A stretch of DNA of 64,000 bases, taken from Candidatus Eiseniibacteriota bacterium (GTDB lineage: Bacteria; Orphanbacterota; Orphanbacteria; Orphanbacterales; Orphanbacteraceae). The stretch is taken from the NCBI GenBank assembly GCA_029262235.1, contig JAJCZU010000004.1:434001-498000 (forward strand), written 5' to 3'. Below, piece after piece: positions 15,904 through 23,917 of the stretch. How positions within the stretch are numbered: the first letter of the stretch is position 1; every line of letters begins with the position of its first letter. Position numbers and translations under genes: made by a program. The notes beneath the pieces were generated by a model that saw nothing but the letters and a program-made list of their open reading frames with translations, was not told the DNA's origin and searched no databases.

Positions 15904-18572
15904 GCTTCGACTTTGCACGTATCAAACAGATTCTGGCCGAGTGTCTCGATCTGCCCGGCGACGCGCGTTCCGCGTTTCTGGATCGCGCCTGTGCGGGCAA
16001 CGATGACCTGCGCGCGGAAATCGAATCGCTGCTTGCGCACGATACGGATTCCAGGCCCGCGCTCGATCCGTCCGCAATGCAGGGAGAACTCGATGCGCGC
16101 ATGCGGCACTCCGAGCTCGGCGCCGGGGATTCCGATCACGCGATGCCCGAATCGATCGGCCCGTATCGCATTCTCGAAGTCCTCGGCGAGGGCGGCATGG
16201 GGATCGTATATCGCGCCGAGCAGACGGAACCGGTCCGGCGCCCGGTCGCCATCAAGGTGCTCAAGGCGGGGATGGACACGCGCTCGATTCTTGCCCGCTT
16301 CGAAGCGGAACGCCAGGCGCTCGCGATCATGAACCATCCCGGTATCGCGCGAGTCATCGACGCCGGCGAGACCGCCCGCGGCCGCCCGTACTTTGTCATG
16401 GAACTCGTGCAGGGTGTCCGCGTGACGGATTACTGCGTGAAGAACGACGTGCCCGTGCGCGAGCGTCTCGATCTCTTCATCCGGATCTGCCAGGCCGTTC
16501 AGCACGCGCATTCAAAGGGCATCATTCACCGCGATCTGAAGCCCTCGAACATTCTGATCACGATGAATGACGGGAAGCCGGGACCAACGATCATCGACTT
16601 CGGGATCGCGAAGGCGGCGTCCGGCGCGCTGACGGACAAGACGCTGTTCACGGCCCACGGGCAACTGATGGGAACGCCTGAATACATGAGCCCGGAGCAG
16701 GCCGAGATGGAAGGGCTGGACGTCGACGTTCGCACGGACGTGTTCTCGCTCGGGGTGCTGCTCTACGAACTGCTGACGGATACGATGCCGATCAAACGGG
16801 AGACGCTTCGCGGCGGGACCTACGCTGATCTGCAACGCATTCTGCGTGAAGAAACGCCGCCGAGACCGAGTGAGAGAACGGGGCGTGCCGCACTCAAGAG
16901 GGACCTCGACTGGATCGTCATGAAAGCGATCGAGAAGGACCGCACGCGGCGCTACGAAACGCCGCGCGACCTGGCGGACGACATCCGGCGCTATCTCGTC
17001 GACGAGCCGGTGCTCGCGGGTCCTCCGAGTGCGTCCCGTCGTCTTCGTTCGTTCGTGCGGAGGAACCGCGCTGCTCTCGCCGTCACCGCGGGCGTGGTTC
17101 TGGGTGTCGTCGGCCTCGTGCTCGGGCTGGCTGCCGCGCTGCACGAGTCACGGCTGCGTTACGTGGAGACGAGCGAAGCGTGGGAGGAGTCGCGCGCGGT
17201 CACGTCGTTTCTCGCCGGGCTCCTGCTGCAGGCGCATCCGGACAGGCTCGGGAAAAACGCGACGATTGAAGAGCTGATCGACCATGCACGGGAGTCGATC
17301 GGCGACCGGTTTGAGCGGTCACCCGCGGTCGAGGCGCAGCTCCGTTTCGTCATCGGCGACGCGCTGAATGGACTCGGCGATCTGGAGGACGCCGAAACCG
17401 AGCTGCGCCGTTCGCTCGCGATCTATCAGGAGACGGGGGCCATGAACGGTGAGGGGACGATGAACGGTGAGAGGGCGATGCGGACGCAGTTCGCGCTTGC
17501 GGAGCTGCTGCGTGAGCAGGGAAGGAACGACGAGGCGAAGATCGCGTACGAGGAGCTGCTCTCGAAGCGGATCGCCGGAAGCGGGGAGTTGTCGCTTGCG
17601 ACGGCCCGCGCGAAAGCCGGGCTCGCGGCGGCGCTCGCGAACCTGGACCGCGACGCCGAAGCGGAAACGCTGATGCGGGAAGCGCTGGGCGTGCTGCAGA
17701 ACGAGTACGGCGACGACTCGCTCGAGACGCGCGTCATGCTCGTGAACCTGGGGCACATCCTCGTCGACAGGAACCGGTATGAGGCCGCGGAGTCGCTCTT
17801 CACGAGCGCGTACGAGGGCAACGTCCGGATGCTCGGCAGCGATCATCCACGGACGCTTGCGGTGATGAAGGCGACGGCGGATCTTTACATGCACCTCGAC
17901 CGGCAGGACGAGGCTCTCGCGCTGAATCGTGAGGTGCTCCAAACACTCCGGCGCGTGGTCGGTGACGATCACCCGCGAACCCTGTCCGCGATCAACAGCA
18001 TGGCCAGTATCTGCTTCTATCAGACGTCCTATGACGAGGCCGAGAAGCTCTGGGCCGAACTTGCGGAGCGGCAGAACCGCGTGCTCGGCCCGAATCATCC
18101 CGAATCGATCCTGACGTTGAACAACCTGGCGTTCTGTCTCAGCGGACAGGGGAAGCTCGTCGAAGCGCTCGCGTTGACGGAACAGGCCGTAGCCGCGCAG
18201 CGCTCGCTCGCCGGTGCCGGGAATACGACGACGATTCGAATGAACGGTAACCTGGGGGATCTGTACCGCCAGGTCGGTGATCTCGCGCGCGCCGACAAAG
18301 TGCTCGACGAGACTGTCGCAGCGGCCCAGTCGGAACTGGAGTCCGGGCATTGGATTCTCGGCGTTTCGTATCGGAAACGCGGTCTCTGCAAGGCGGCTCT
18401 CGGGCAGGACGAAGCGGCGGAACGCGACCTCCTCGCCGCGCACGCCATTTTCGAAGCGACGTTCGGGGCGGACCACAGCCGGACGAAGACGCTGTGCGGC
18501 GAACTGGAGTCTTTCTACAGGACGCGGGGACGCGGGGAAGAGGCGGCGCGCTGGTCCGAATCGGCATCCTGA
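15900..18572 (+). CDS. Membrane Ser/Thr protein kinase with C-terminal TPR array
   Basis: A 890-residue protein, translationally coupled to the ECF sigma gene. An N-terminal helical segment (about 1-50, ILAECLDLPGDARSAFLDRAC) is typical of sigma-linked kinases. The kinase domain (about 88-350) has GEGGMGIVY, VAIK K119, HRDLKPSN D212 and DFG D233. One membrane helix lies near 390-412. The extracytoplasmic part contains many tetratricopeptide repeats of the TPR_10/12 kind with the signature LGxDHPxTL (for example LGSDHPRTLAVM). A short in-frame duplication (MNGEGTMNGERAM) occurs before the TPRs. The likely role is to sense through the TPRs and phosphorylate the partner sigma factor or its targets. 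Confidence 0.92.
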   Translation: MSFDFARIKQILAECLDLPGDARSAFLDRACAGNDDLRAEIESLLAHDTDSRPALDPSAMQGELDARMRHSELGAGDSDHAMPESIGPYRILEVLGEGGMGIVYRAEQTEPVRRPVAIKVLKAGMDTRSILARFEAERQALAIMNHPGIARVIDAGETARGRPYFVMELVQGVRVTDYCVKNDVPVRERLDLFIRICQAVQHAHSKGIIHRDLKPSNILITMNDGKPGPTIIDFGIAKAASGALTDKTLFTAHGQLMGTPEYMSPEQAEMEGLDVDVRTDVFSLGVLLYELLTDTMPIKRETLRGGTYADLQRILREETPPRPSERTGRAALKRDLDWIVMKAIEKDRTRRYETPRDLADDIRRYLVDEPVLAGPPSASRRLRSFVRRNRAALAVTAGVVLGVVGLVLGLAAALHESRLRYVETSEAWEESRAVTSFLAGLLLQAHPDRLGKNATIEELIDHARESIGDRFERSPAVEAQLRFVIGDALNGLGDLEDAETELRRSLAIYQETGAMNGEGTMNGERAMRTQFALAELLREQGRNDEAKIAYEELLSKRIAGSGELSLATARAKAGLAAALANLDRDAEAETLMREALGVLQNEYGDDSLETRVMLVNLGHILVDRNRYEAAESLFTSAYEGNVRMLGSDHPRTLAVMKATADLYMHLDRQDEALALNREVLQTLRRVVGDDHPRTLSAINSMASICFYQTSYDEAEKLWAELAERQNRVLGPNHPESILTLNNLAFCLSGQGKLVEALALTEQAVAAQRSLAGAGNTTTIRMNGNLGDLYRQVGDLARADKVLDETVAAAQSELESGHWILGVSYRKRGLCKAALGQDEAAERDLLAAHAIFEATFGADHSRTKTLCGELESFYRTRGRGEEAARWSESAS

Positions 18573-18624
18573 CCCTGCAGGCGCCGGCGGGAGGCGCGGG
18601 ATGGGGGCTCCCTGTCGATCTTTT

Positions 18625-18734
18625 CGGGGAGTTCACCTTATGGTTAATTAACTTTTCGGGCAATTAACCTATCGGGCAATTAACCTGACGGGCAATTAAC
18701 CTATCGGGCAATTAACCTGGAAGTGAACTCCCCG
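18625..18734. repeat. Inverted-repeat-bounded array of 16-bp dyads (copy 2, five dyads)
   Basis: Perfect 12-bp arms CGGGGAGTTCAC (18625-18636) and GTGAACTCCCCG (18723-18734) enclose five dyads at exact 16-bp steps (18642, 18658, 18674, 18690, 18706). The first is GGTTAATTAACT; the other four are GGGCAATTAACC. The four 16-bp units run head to tail from 18657 to 18720 and differ only in the last two bases (AT, GA, AT, GG). GATCTTT occurs at 18617 and again at 18735, a possible 7-bp target duplication. It lies between convergent genes, 53 bases after a kinase stop, as copy 1 does. Confidence 0.92.
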
Positions 18735-18792
18735 GATCTTTCGATTTGGCAATGGTCGTGGTCGTAGGAGGTCAACGACGTCTCGAACACAG

Positions 18793-18819
18793 AAAAACCC
18801 CGCCCTTGCGGACGGGGTT
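18793..18819 (-). terminator. Rho-independent terminator for the minus-strand operon
   Basis: Read on the minus strand, AACCCCG pairs with CGGGGTT and the inner GC pairs extend the stem; a run of five Ts follows. It lies 45 bases after the stop of the gene ending at 18865. Confidence 0.75.
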
Positions 18820-18864
18820 CCACGGCAGGTGCGCTCGCACGGCAGGTGAGTCGCGCTCGCGCCC

Positions 18865-19599
18865 TTACTCGTGAATGACGGCGATGAGTTCGAGGCCGTC
18901 GTCGCGTCCCTTGACGCGTTCCGCGATCAGGCCGACGCCGGCTGCGTAGTATTTCCATTCCACGACGCCCGGTTCAAGCGGGTTCCATTCTTCCGTCTGC
19001 AGGCAGTGTGCGAACGTTCCGTAGGCAGTCGTGATCGCGGCGTCGAGCGACACGATACGCACCATGTCTTCCGCCTCACCGGGCGCCTCCTCCTGGCGAT
19101 ACGTTTCGCCGATCAGAAGCTGCCCCGGCATCAGGATACCGGGCATCGCGCCGCCGACGCCGGCTTCCCACGAACCGTTGGTGTGTACGGTCTCCCCTTT
19201 CTTGATCGTTCTTGAGATCTCGCCGAAGTACCAGACGTTCCCTTTATTGTCCTGCGCAAACCAGTCATCGGTGTCTTCAATCAGCTCACCGTTTCGATAC
19301 ACGCGGTCGCGGACGATCGTGCAGGGGACGCCCAGGATCGATTTTACCTCGCCCGTCACGATGACCTCGACGCGTTCGATCGCATCGCCGGCGGGGCCTT
19401 CGTATAGAAACTTGCGCCCGGCGACAAGCGGCAGAAACTCATGATCGATGACGCTCATGAAATCCGCCGGGTCGATCCCGGGGGGGGCGCCGGGCGTGGT
19501 GCCGTACTGTGCGGGTGCGCCGCACGGCAACAGCGCGAGAACGAGGGCGCAGAGAAGCGGCGCCACGGGGAACATTGCGGGTAGCGGTTCACGGATCAC
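18865..19599 (-). CDS. Conserved secreted hypothetical protein
   Basis: A 244-residue protein. The start is GTG 19599, with GGGAG 8 nt upstream; an internal ATG at 19575 is an alternative. A signal peptide is clear (MFPVAPLLCALVLALLPCGAPA). The mature part is beta-rich, with segments such as EVIVTGEVKSILGVPCTIVRD, DDWFAQDNKGNVWYFGE and VVEWKYYAAGVGLIAERV. I recall this pattern from conserved hypothetical periplasmic proteins of several phyla, but no function is known to me. It overlaps the preceding glycosyltransferase gene by 11 bases and is the last gene of the minus-strand operon. Confidence 0.75.
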   Translation of the reverse strand: MIREPLPAMFPVAPLLCALVLALLPCGAPAQYGTTPGAPPGIDPADFMSVIDHEFLPLVAGRKFLYEGPAGDAIERVEVIVTGEVKSILGVPCTIVRDRVYRNGELIEDTDDWFAQDNKGNVWYFGEISRTIKKGETVHTNGSWEAGVGGAMPGILMPGQLLIGETYRQEEAPGEAEDMVRIVSLDAAITTAYGTFAHCLQTEEWNPLEPGVVEWKYYAAGVGLIAERVKGRDDGLELIAVIHE

Positions 19600-20842
19600 G
19601 ACTTTCTCCCGGGTTGGTGTTCCTGGATGCTTTCGTTCGATTCGGTGTCCATGTTAAAGCGCGAATCGTGAAGCGATGATGAGAGCGTCGCGCCCGCATC
19701 GGTTCCCTCCAGGCCGCGCGCGCGATGTCGTCCACTCTTCTCGCGATGACGTCGGCCTGATAACGGGCTCGCACGCGTGCTTCGCCTGCCGCGCCGAGAC
19801 GAGCCCGCAGCGCCCGGTCATGATACAGTCGCTCGATCGCTTCGGCTGCGAAGCGTGGCGTTTGCGGTTCGATCAGAATGCCCGAGCGCCCGTCTTCGAT
19901 AATCTCGGGAACGGCTCCGCGATTCGTGGCGATGATCGGGAGCGAAAACAGCATCGCTTCGAGAAGCACGAGCCCGAACGTTTCGGCATGCGACGGCAGA
20001 ACGAACACGTCCGCGGCTCGGTAGAACGGGGCCACATGATCCTGGTGCCCTGTGAAATGCACGCGTCCCGTGAGTCCGCACGACATTACGTACTGCCGCA
20101 ACCGCTTTTCATATTCCTGGTGTTCGTTCAGGGTACGGGCGCCCACGAGGACAAGCGCGATATCGAGACCCTTTTCGACGAGCGCGTGCATCGCCTGGAT
20201 CAATTCCCACTGCCCCTTCTTCGGATCGAGCCTGCCGACAGAAAGGAGCATCAGCGTGTTCTCGCCGATCCCGAAGAGACGCCGGCAGCTGCTCGCCTCT
20301 TTCCGCGTCGCCTGAAACCGGGCGGGGTCGATGCAGTCGGGAATCACGCTGATGTCACGCGCGGCGAGTGTCGTGGTGTGGAGCAGGCCGCATTTCGCCT
20401 CGTTCGAAAGTGCGATCACGTGTTCCAGTTTGCTGTGGATCAAGCGATGCACGAAGTCCCGCTTCATCACTGTGTGGTTGATCATGCGGTTGAAGTAGAG
20501 AACGCGTGTGCGTGCAGGATCGGCGGCGAGGGTCGCGAGCCAGAGGTCCTTCGAGCTGTGCAGGAACAGCGTGCGTACATCGCGTTCGCGAAAGAGCGTG
20601 CGCAGTTGTTTCACGCATCGCGGGGAGAAATAGCGGTTCGGCCGCGGCATGGTCGCCGCTTCGAGTCCGGCTTCCGCAAGATAGTGTGCGAGTGGCGATC
20701 CCTTCGTGCAGACGCAGAGGCTGTCGCGCCCGATCCCGCGAAAGCGCGCTGTCCAGTCGAGCGCGGCTTTCTCGAGCCCGCCCCAGCTTTCTGAAAACGT
20801 GAGCTGCGCCACCGTCCCCGGGCGCCCGGGATAGCGGCTCAC
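19589..20842 (-). CDS. GT4-family glycosyltransferase
   Basis: A 417-residue protein. GTG 20842 is chosen because it overlaps the upstream stop as GTGA; GTG 20812 is an alternative. The N-terminal Rossmann fold begins VAQLTFSESWGGLEKAAL, the usual glycogen-synthase-type acceptor start. The donor domain has LLSVGRLDPKKGQWELI, VHFTGHQDHVAPFYRAAD and the E-x7-E motif AETFGLVLLEA. It probably transfers a sugar from a nucleotide donor to an envelope glycan. The C-terminal ~40 residues (Arg/Thr-rich) lack family similarity and overlap the next gene. No other glycan genes are directly adjacent. Confidence 0.88.
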   Translation of the reverse strand: MSRYPGRPGTVAQLTFSESWGGLEKAALDWTARFRGIGRDSLCVCTKGSPLAHYLAEAGLEAATMPRPNRYFSPRCVKQLRTLFRERDVRTLFLHSSKDLWLATLAADPARTRVLYFNRMINHTVMKRDFVHRLIHSKLEHVIALSNEAKCGLLHTTTLAARDISVIPDCIDPARFQATRKEASSCRRLFGIGENTLMLLSVGRLDPKKGQWELIQAMHALVEKGLDIALVLVGARTLNEHQEYEKRLRQYVMSCGLTGRVHFTGHQDHVAPFYRAADVFVLPSHAETFGLVLLEAMLFSLPIIATNRGAVPEIIEDGRSGILIEPQTPRFAAEAIERLYHDRALRARLGAAGEARVRARYQADVIARRVDDIARAAWREPMRARRSHHRFTIRALTWTPNRTKASRNTNPGESRDP

Positions 20843-21618
20843 GGTGATTCGGGAAAGCGGGGGGGTGAAAAGTCGTGAAACTGGGCAACAAGGACGAATT
20901 CCCACTCGTTCGGAAGCCGCTCGACTCCTGCGAGGAAACGACATGCGGGCGTGACCTGCTTCAGGTAGTCCAAACCGACCTCACCGAACTCCACGGCCCC
21001 TTCTTCCGACTCGTACTTCGCGGCGGCACGAAGCGCGACCGTTCCCCAGCGAGTACTTCGCATCATGCCGCTGCCGAGCTTCCCTTCCCATTCGCTCGAT
21101 CCGATGATGCGGTTGCCGGGTTGCAGCGGATACCCGATTTCGCCGTAGCTGAACACCCCGGGGCGACTCTCTTCTTCGCGCAGCCATTGCCAGTTGAGGC
21201 GCGTTTCCATGTCGCCGAGTCCGGACTCGCGAATCCGGCGTCTCGATCCGGTGTCCTGCGGAGACGTTTCGAGCACGGCGTCGGAGACGACGGTCGCTTC
21301 CATTTCGACGGCCAGTCCGTTCGTCAGTCCGTACCCGAAGTAGAGCAGGCGCTCCCACGTGCTGTACCTGCCGAAGAAATCGCGGTCGATCGCCCGGCCC
21401 TGTTCGTCGGGCGTATACTCGAACCGCTTGAGCTGGTAATAGCGGGCCGCATTGTGAAACAGGATCTGGTTTCGCTCGACGTACACGCCGGGCAGGGACG
21501 TCGGGACGCCCCCGGTTCGTTTCCATGCGCTTTCGTCTATGCTCTTCGTTCCCGCGAACGCGCGCGGTGAAACGGCCAGAAGCGTAGTTCCCAGCAGAAT
21601 TGCGGCAAACCTTCTCAA
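20839..21618 (-). CDS. Putative outer-membrane beta-barrel protein
   Basis: A 259-residue protein. TTG 21618 is chosen because AGGAG lies about 9 nt upstream and a signal peptide follows (RRFAAILLGTTLLAVSPRAFA). The mature sequence alternates polar and aromatic/hydrophobic residues in strand-like runs: YYQLKRFEYTPDEQG, LLYFGYGLTNGLAVEMEATVV, METRLNWQWLRE, TVALRAAAKYESEEG. It resembles small transporter/porin-like proteins that take an alternating strand pattern. No ligand is evident. It is divergent from the two-component system at 21781 and leads the minus-strand operon. Confidence 0.65.
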   Translation of the reverse strand: MRRFAAILLGTTLLAVSPRAFAGTKSIDESAWKRTGGVPTSLPGVYVERNQILFHNAARYYQLKRFEYTPDEQGRAIDRDFFGRYSTWERLLYFGYGLTNGLAVEMEATVVSDAVLETSPQDTGSRRRIRESGLGDMETRLNWQWLREEESRPGVFSYGEIGYPLQPGNRIIGSSEWEGKLGSGMMRSTRWGTVALRAAAKYESEEGAVEFGEVGLDYLKQVTPACRFLAGVERLPNEWEFVLVAQFHDFSPPRFPESP

Positions 21619-21744
21619 TTCGTTTGCTCTCCTTCCGATTCGTGAAGGGGAGAGAAAGCGCGTGCCGGTAGCGGGCAGGAAGATCATAGAGAATGGAAGA
21701 TGAAGGGAAGATGAGAGGAAAACGGTGCTTTCCGGATAACCTCG

Positions 21745-21774
21745 TTGCGGAGGGTTGTGCCGGTTCTCTACAAT
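21745..21774 (+). promoter_or_regulatory. Leaderless-type promoter of the response regulator
   Basis: TTGCGG, an 18-bp spacer and TACAAT end exactly 6 nt before ATG 21781. Initiation about 7 nt after the -10 would fall on the ATG. No Shine-Dalgarno sequence is present. Confidence 0.55.
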
Positions 21775-21780
21775 TAAGTC

Positions 21781-22461
21781 ATGAAGATTCTGATCGTCGA
21801 AGACTACAAGCCGATTCGCGAGGCGGTCGCGCGCGGCCTGAAGGAGGCCGGCTTCTCCGTCGACGCGACAGGCGATGGCGAGGAGGGGCTCTGGTACGCG
21901 CAGTCGGCCGAGTACGACGTTCTGATTCTCGACCTCATGCTTCCCGGCATGGACGGGCTCGCGCTTCTCAAAGCACTGCGAAAGAGCGGCGCGAACACGA
22001 GCGTGCTGATCCTGACCGCGAAAGACACCGTGGCCGATCGTGTGCGCGGGCTCGAACTCGGCGCCGACGACTATCTCGTAAAACCCTTCGCGTTTGAAGA
22101 ACTGCTGGCCCGTGTACGCGCTCTCGTTCGCCGGACGCTCGAGCGCCGTTCGCCGCAGCTTACGATCGACGACCTGGAAGTGGACGTTGTCGGTCGCAAG
22201 GTGAAACGGAGCGGCAGGGCGGTCGTGCTTTCCGCGCGCGAGTACGCCATTCTCGAATATCTCGCGCTTCGCGCCGGGCAGGTCGTGAGCCGTTCCGAGA
22301 TTCAGGATCGCGTGTACGATTTCGCCGAGGACCGCAACAGTAATGTCGTCGATGTCTACATCGGCTACCTGCGGCGCAAGCTCGAAAGCAAAGGCGGATG
22401 CCGTCTGATTCACACGCGACGCGGAATGGGCTACGTACTGGCGAAGCCGGGAGACGCGTGA
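21781..22461 (+). CDS. OmpR/PhoB-family response regulator
   Basis: A 226-residue protein. The receiver domain (1-120) has the acidic pair E7/D8, phosphoacceptor D51 in LILDLMLPGMDG, TAKD and the conserved lysine in DYLVKPFAFEEL. The winged-helix DNA-binding domain (about 130-222) has LSAREYAILEYLALRAGQVVSR, VVDVYIGYLRRKLE and TRRGMGYVL. It should bind direct repeats at its target promoters after phosphorylation by the coupled histidine kinase, whose ATG overlaps its stop by one base. Targets could include the divergent outer-membrane operon at 21618, by position. Confidence 0.97.
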   Translation: MKILIVEDYKPIREAVARGLKEAGFSVDATGDGEEGLWYAQSAEYDVLILDLMLPGMDGLALLKALRKSGANTSVLILTAKDTVADRVRGLELGADDYLVKPFAFEELLARVRALVRRTLERRSPQLTIDDLEVDVVGRKVKRSGRAVVLSAREYAILEYLALRAGQVVSRSEIQDRVYDFAEDRNSNVVDVYIGYLRRKLESKGGCRLIHTRRGMGYVLAKPGDA

Positions 22462-23882
22462 TGCGTTCGATTCGCGGCCGCCTTCTCGCGGGAACGGCGG
22501 CCGTCGCCGTGCTCGTGCTGCTTGCCAGCGGACTCGCCGTCTACGGCGGCGTTCGCTCTCATCTTATCGAACAGTTCGATCGCGGACTTCTCGAGCAGGC
22601 CCGCCTTCTCGCCGGAACCGTGGAACAGGAGTTCGGGGTTCTCGATATCGGTTTCGAAGATCTCGACCTGACCGAGTTCGAACAGGAAGACGATCCTTCG
22701 TATCTCCAGCTTCGCCTCGGAAACGGATTTTCCCTCTACCGTTCGGAGAGTCTCGAGGAAAGCGAACTGCCGTGGATCGAAGGGCGCGAAGAGCCTCAGT
22801 TCGGCAATGCGCGCGCGCTCGATGTGGCGACAAGGGCGATCGTGCTGCGCTTTATTCCGCGCGTCGAGATACCCGATCCTGTCGCCGAAGACGATCCGCC
22901 CGTGATCACGGGGCCGAATATCGGCGCCTGCGTGCTCATGCTTGCGCGCCCGCTCGAGCCGGTACACGAGCTTCTGGCCACGCTCCGCGGTCTCTTGATC
23001 ATCGCCGGCGTGGCGGGCGTCGCTTCGCTGCTCATTCTGCTTCACTTCGTAATCGCCGGGGGACTGCGTCCCGTACATAGAATTGCGGGTGAAATCGCGG
23101 CCCTCGACCCGGCCGATCTTTCGCGTCGCGTCGAGCCCGGCGATTCGCCTGCCGAGATACGGCCCATCGTCGAGCGACTGAACGAACTGCTGGACCGGCT
23201 CGAACACGCCTTCGTCAGAGAGCGCGGCCTGTCGGCCGATATTGCACACGAGCTTCGCACCCCGGTCGCGGGGCTGCGCACCACGATCGAAGTTTCGCTG
23301 GCGAAAGAACGGGGGGGCGGCGAGTATCGCGAGGCGCTCAATCAATCGCTCTCGATTGTCCGCGGCCTCGAGTCGATGATCGAACGGCTTCTCTGGCTAT
23401 TCCGCCTCGAGACGGATCAGGTCGAGTCGCGGACCGAACCGGTGGACCTCGCGAAGGCCGTCGCCGACTGCTGGGTCGCGCTTCAGGATCGAACGGAACA
23501 GAGAGAGCTCCGTGTGGAAACGGATCTCGGTGCCGCGATTGCGCACGCCGATCCGGAACTCGTACGCCTCGCGATCCGCAACGTTCTCGAGAACGCGTTT
23601 CTGCATACTCCGGCCGGCGGGAGCATACGCATAACGACCGGAACGCGCAGCGCCCGCGCCGAACTGCATGTGAGTAATACGGCGCACGCGATCCCGCCCG
23701 AGTCCGTCGCACGACTCTTCGACCGGTTCGTGCGCGGGGACGAAGCGCGCACGGGCGACGGGCTTCACGTCGGCCTCGGACTCGCTCTCGTGAAAGAAGC
23801 GGCGGAAGCCGCAGGCGCTCTTGTCGAGGCGGCGTCCGAAGGTGGCGAGTTCCGCATCAGGATCGCGTTCCCCGCCCAGTGA
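22461..23882 (+). CDS. Sensor histidine kinase
   Basis: A 473-residue protein starting at ATG 22461 (TGATG overlap with the regulator). An N-terminal membrane helix (about 8-28) and a second near 175-200 flank a ~150-residue acidic periplasmic domain (FEDLDLTEFEQEDDPSY). A HAMP domain follows (GLRPVHRIAGEIAALDPADL). The dimerisation/phosphoacceptor helix has ADIAHELRTPVAGL with H263. The ATPase domain has an N box NVLENAFLHTP and a glycine-rich HVGLGLALVKEAA. All residues for autophosphorylation are present. The acidic sensor domain suggests, without proving, a cation or cationic peptide signal, as in PhoQ-like or metal-sensing systems. Confidence 0.95.
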   Translation: MRSIRGRLLAGTAAVAVLVLLASGLAVYGGVRSHLIEQFDRGLLEQARLLAGTVEQEFGVLDIGFEDLDLTEFEQEDDPSYLQLRLGNGFSLYRSESLEESELPWIEGREEPQFGNARALDVATRAIVLRFIPRVEIPDPVAEDDPPVITGPNIGACVLMLARPLEPVHELLATLRGLLIIAGVAGVASLLILLHFVIAGGLRPVHRIAGEIAALDPADLSRRVEPGDSPAEIRPIVERLNELLDRLEHAFVRERGLSADIAHELRTPVAGLRTTIEVSLAKERGGGEYREALNQSLSIVRGLESMIERLLWLFRLETDQVESRTEPVDLAKAVADCWVALQDRTEQRELRVETDLGAAIAHADPELVRLAIRNVLENAFLHTPAGGSIRITTGTRSARAELHVSNTAHAIPPESVARLFDRFVRGDEARTGDGLHVGLGLALVKEAAEAAGALVEAASEGGEFRIRIAFPAQ

Positions 23883-23917
23883 CTTTGCCGCGGCGCGCGT
23901 TGCTTGCCGCGCCCGCA

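Noticed and set aside
18657-18720. CRISPR array
   Set aside because: The 16-bp units are directly adjacent with no unique spacers, and no cas genes are present.
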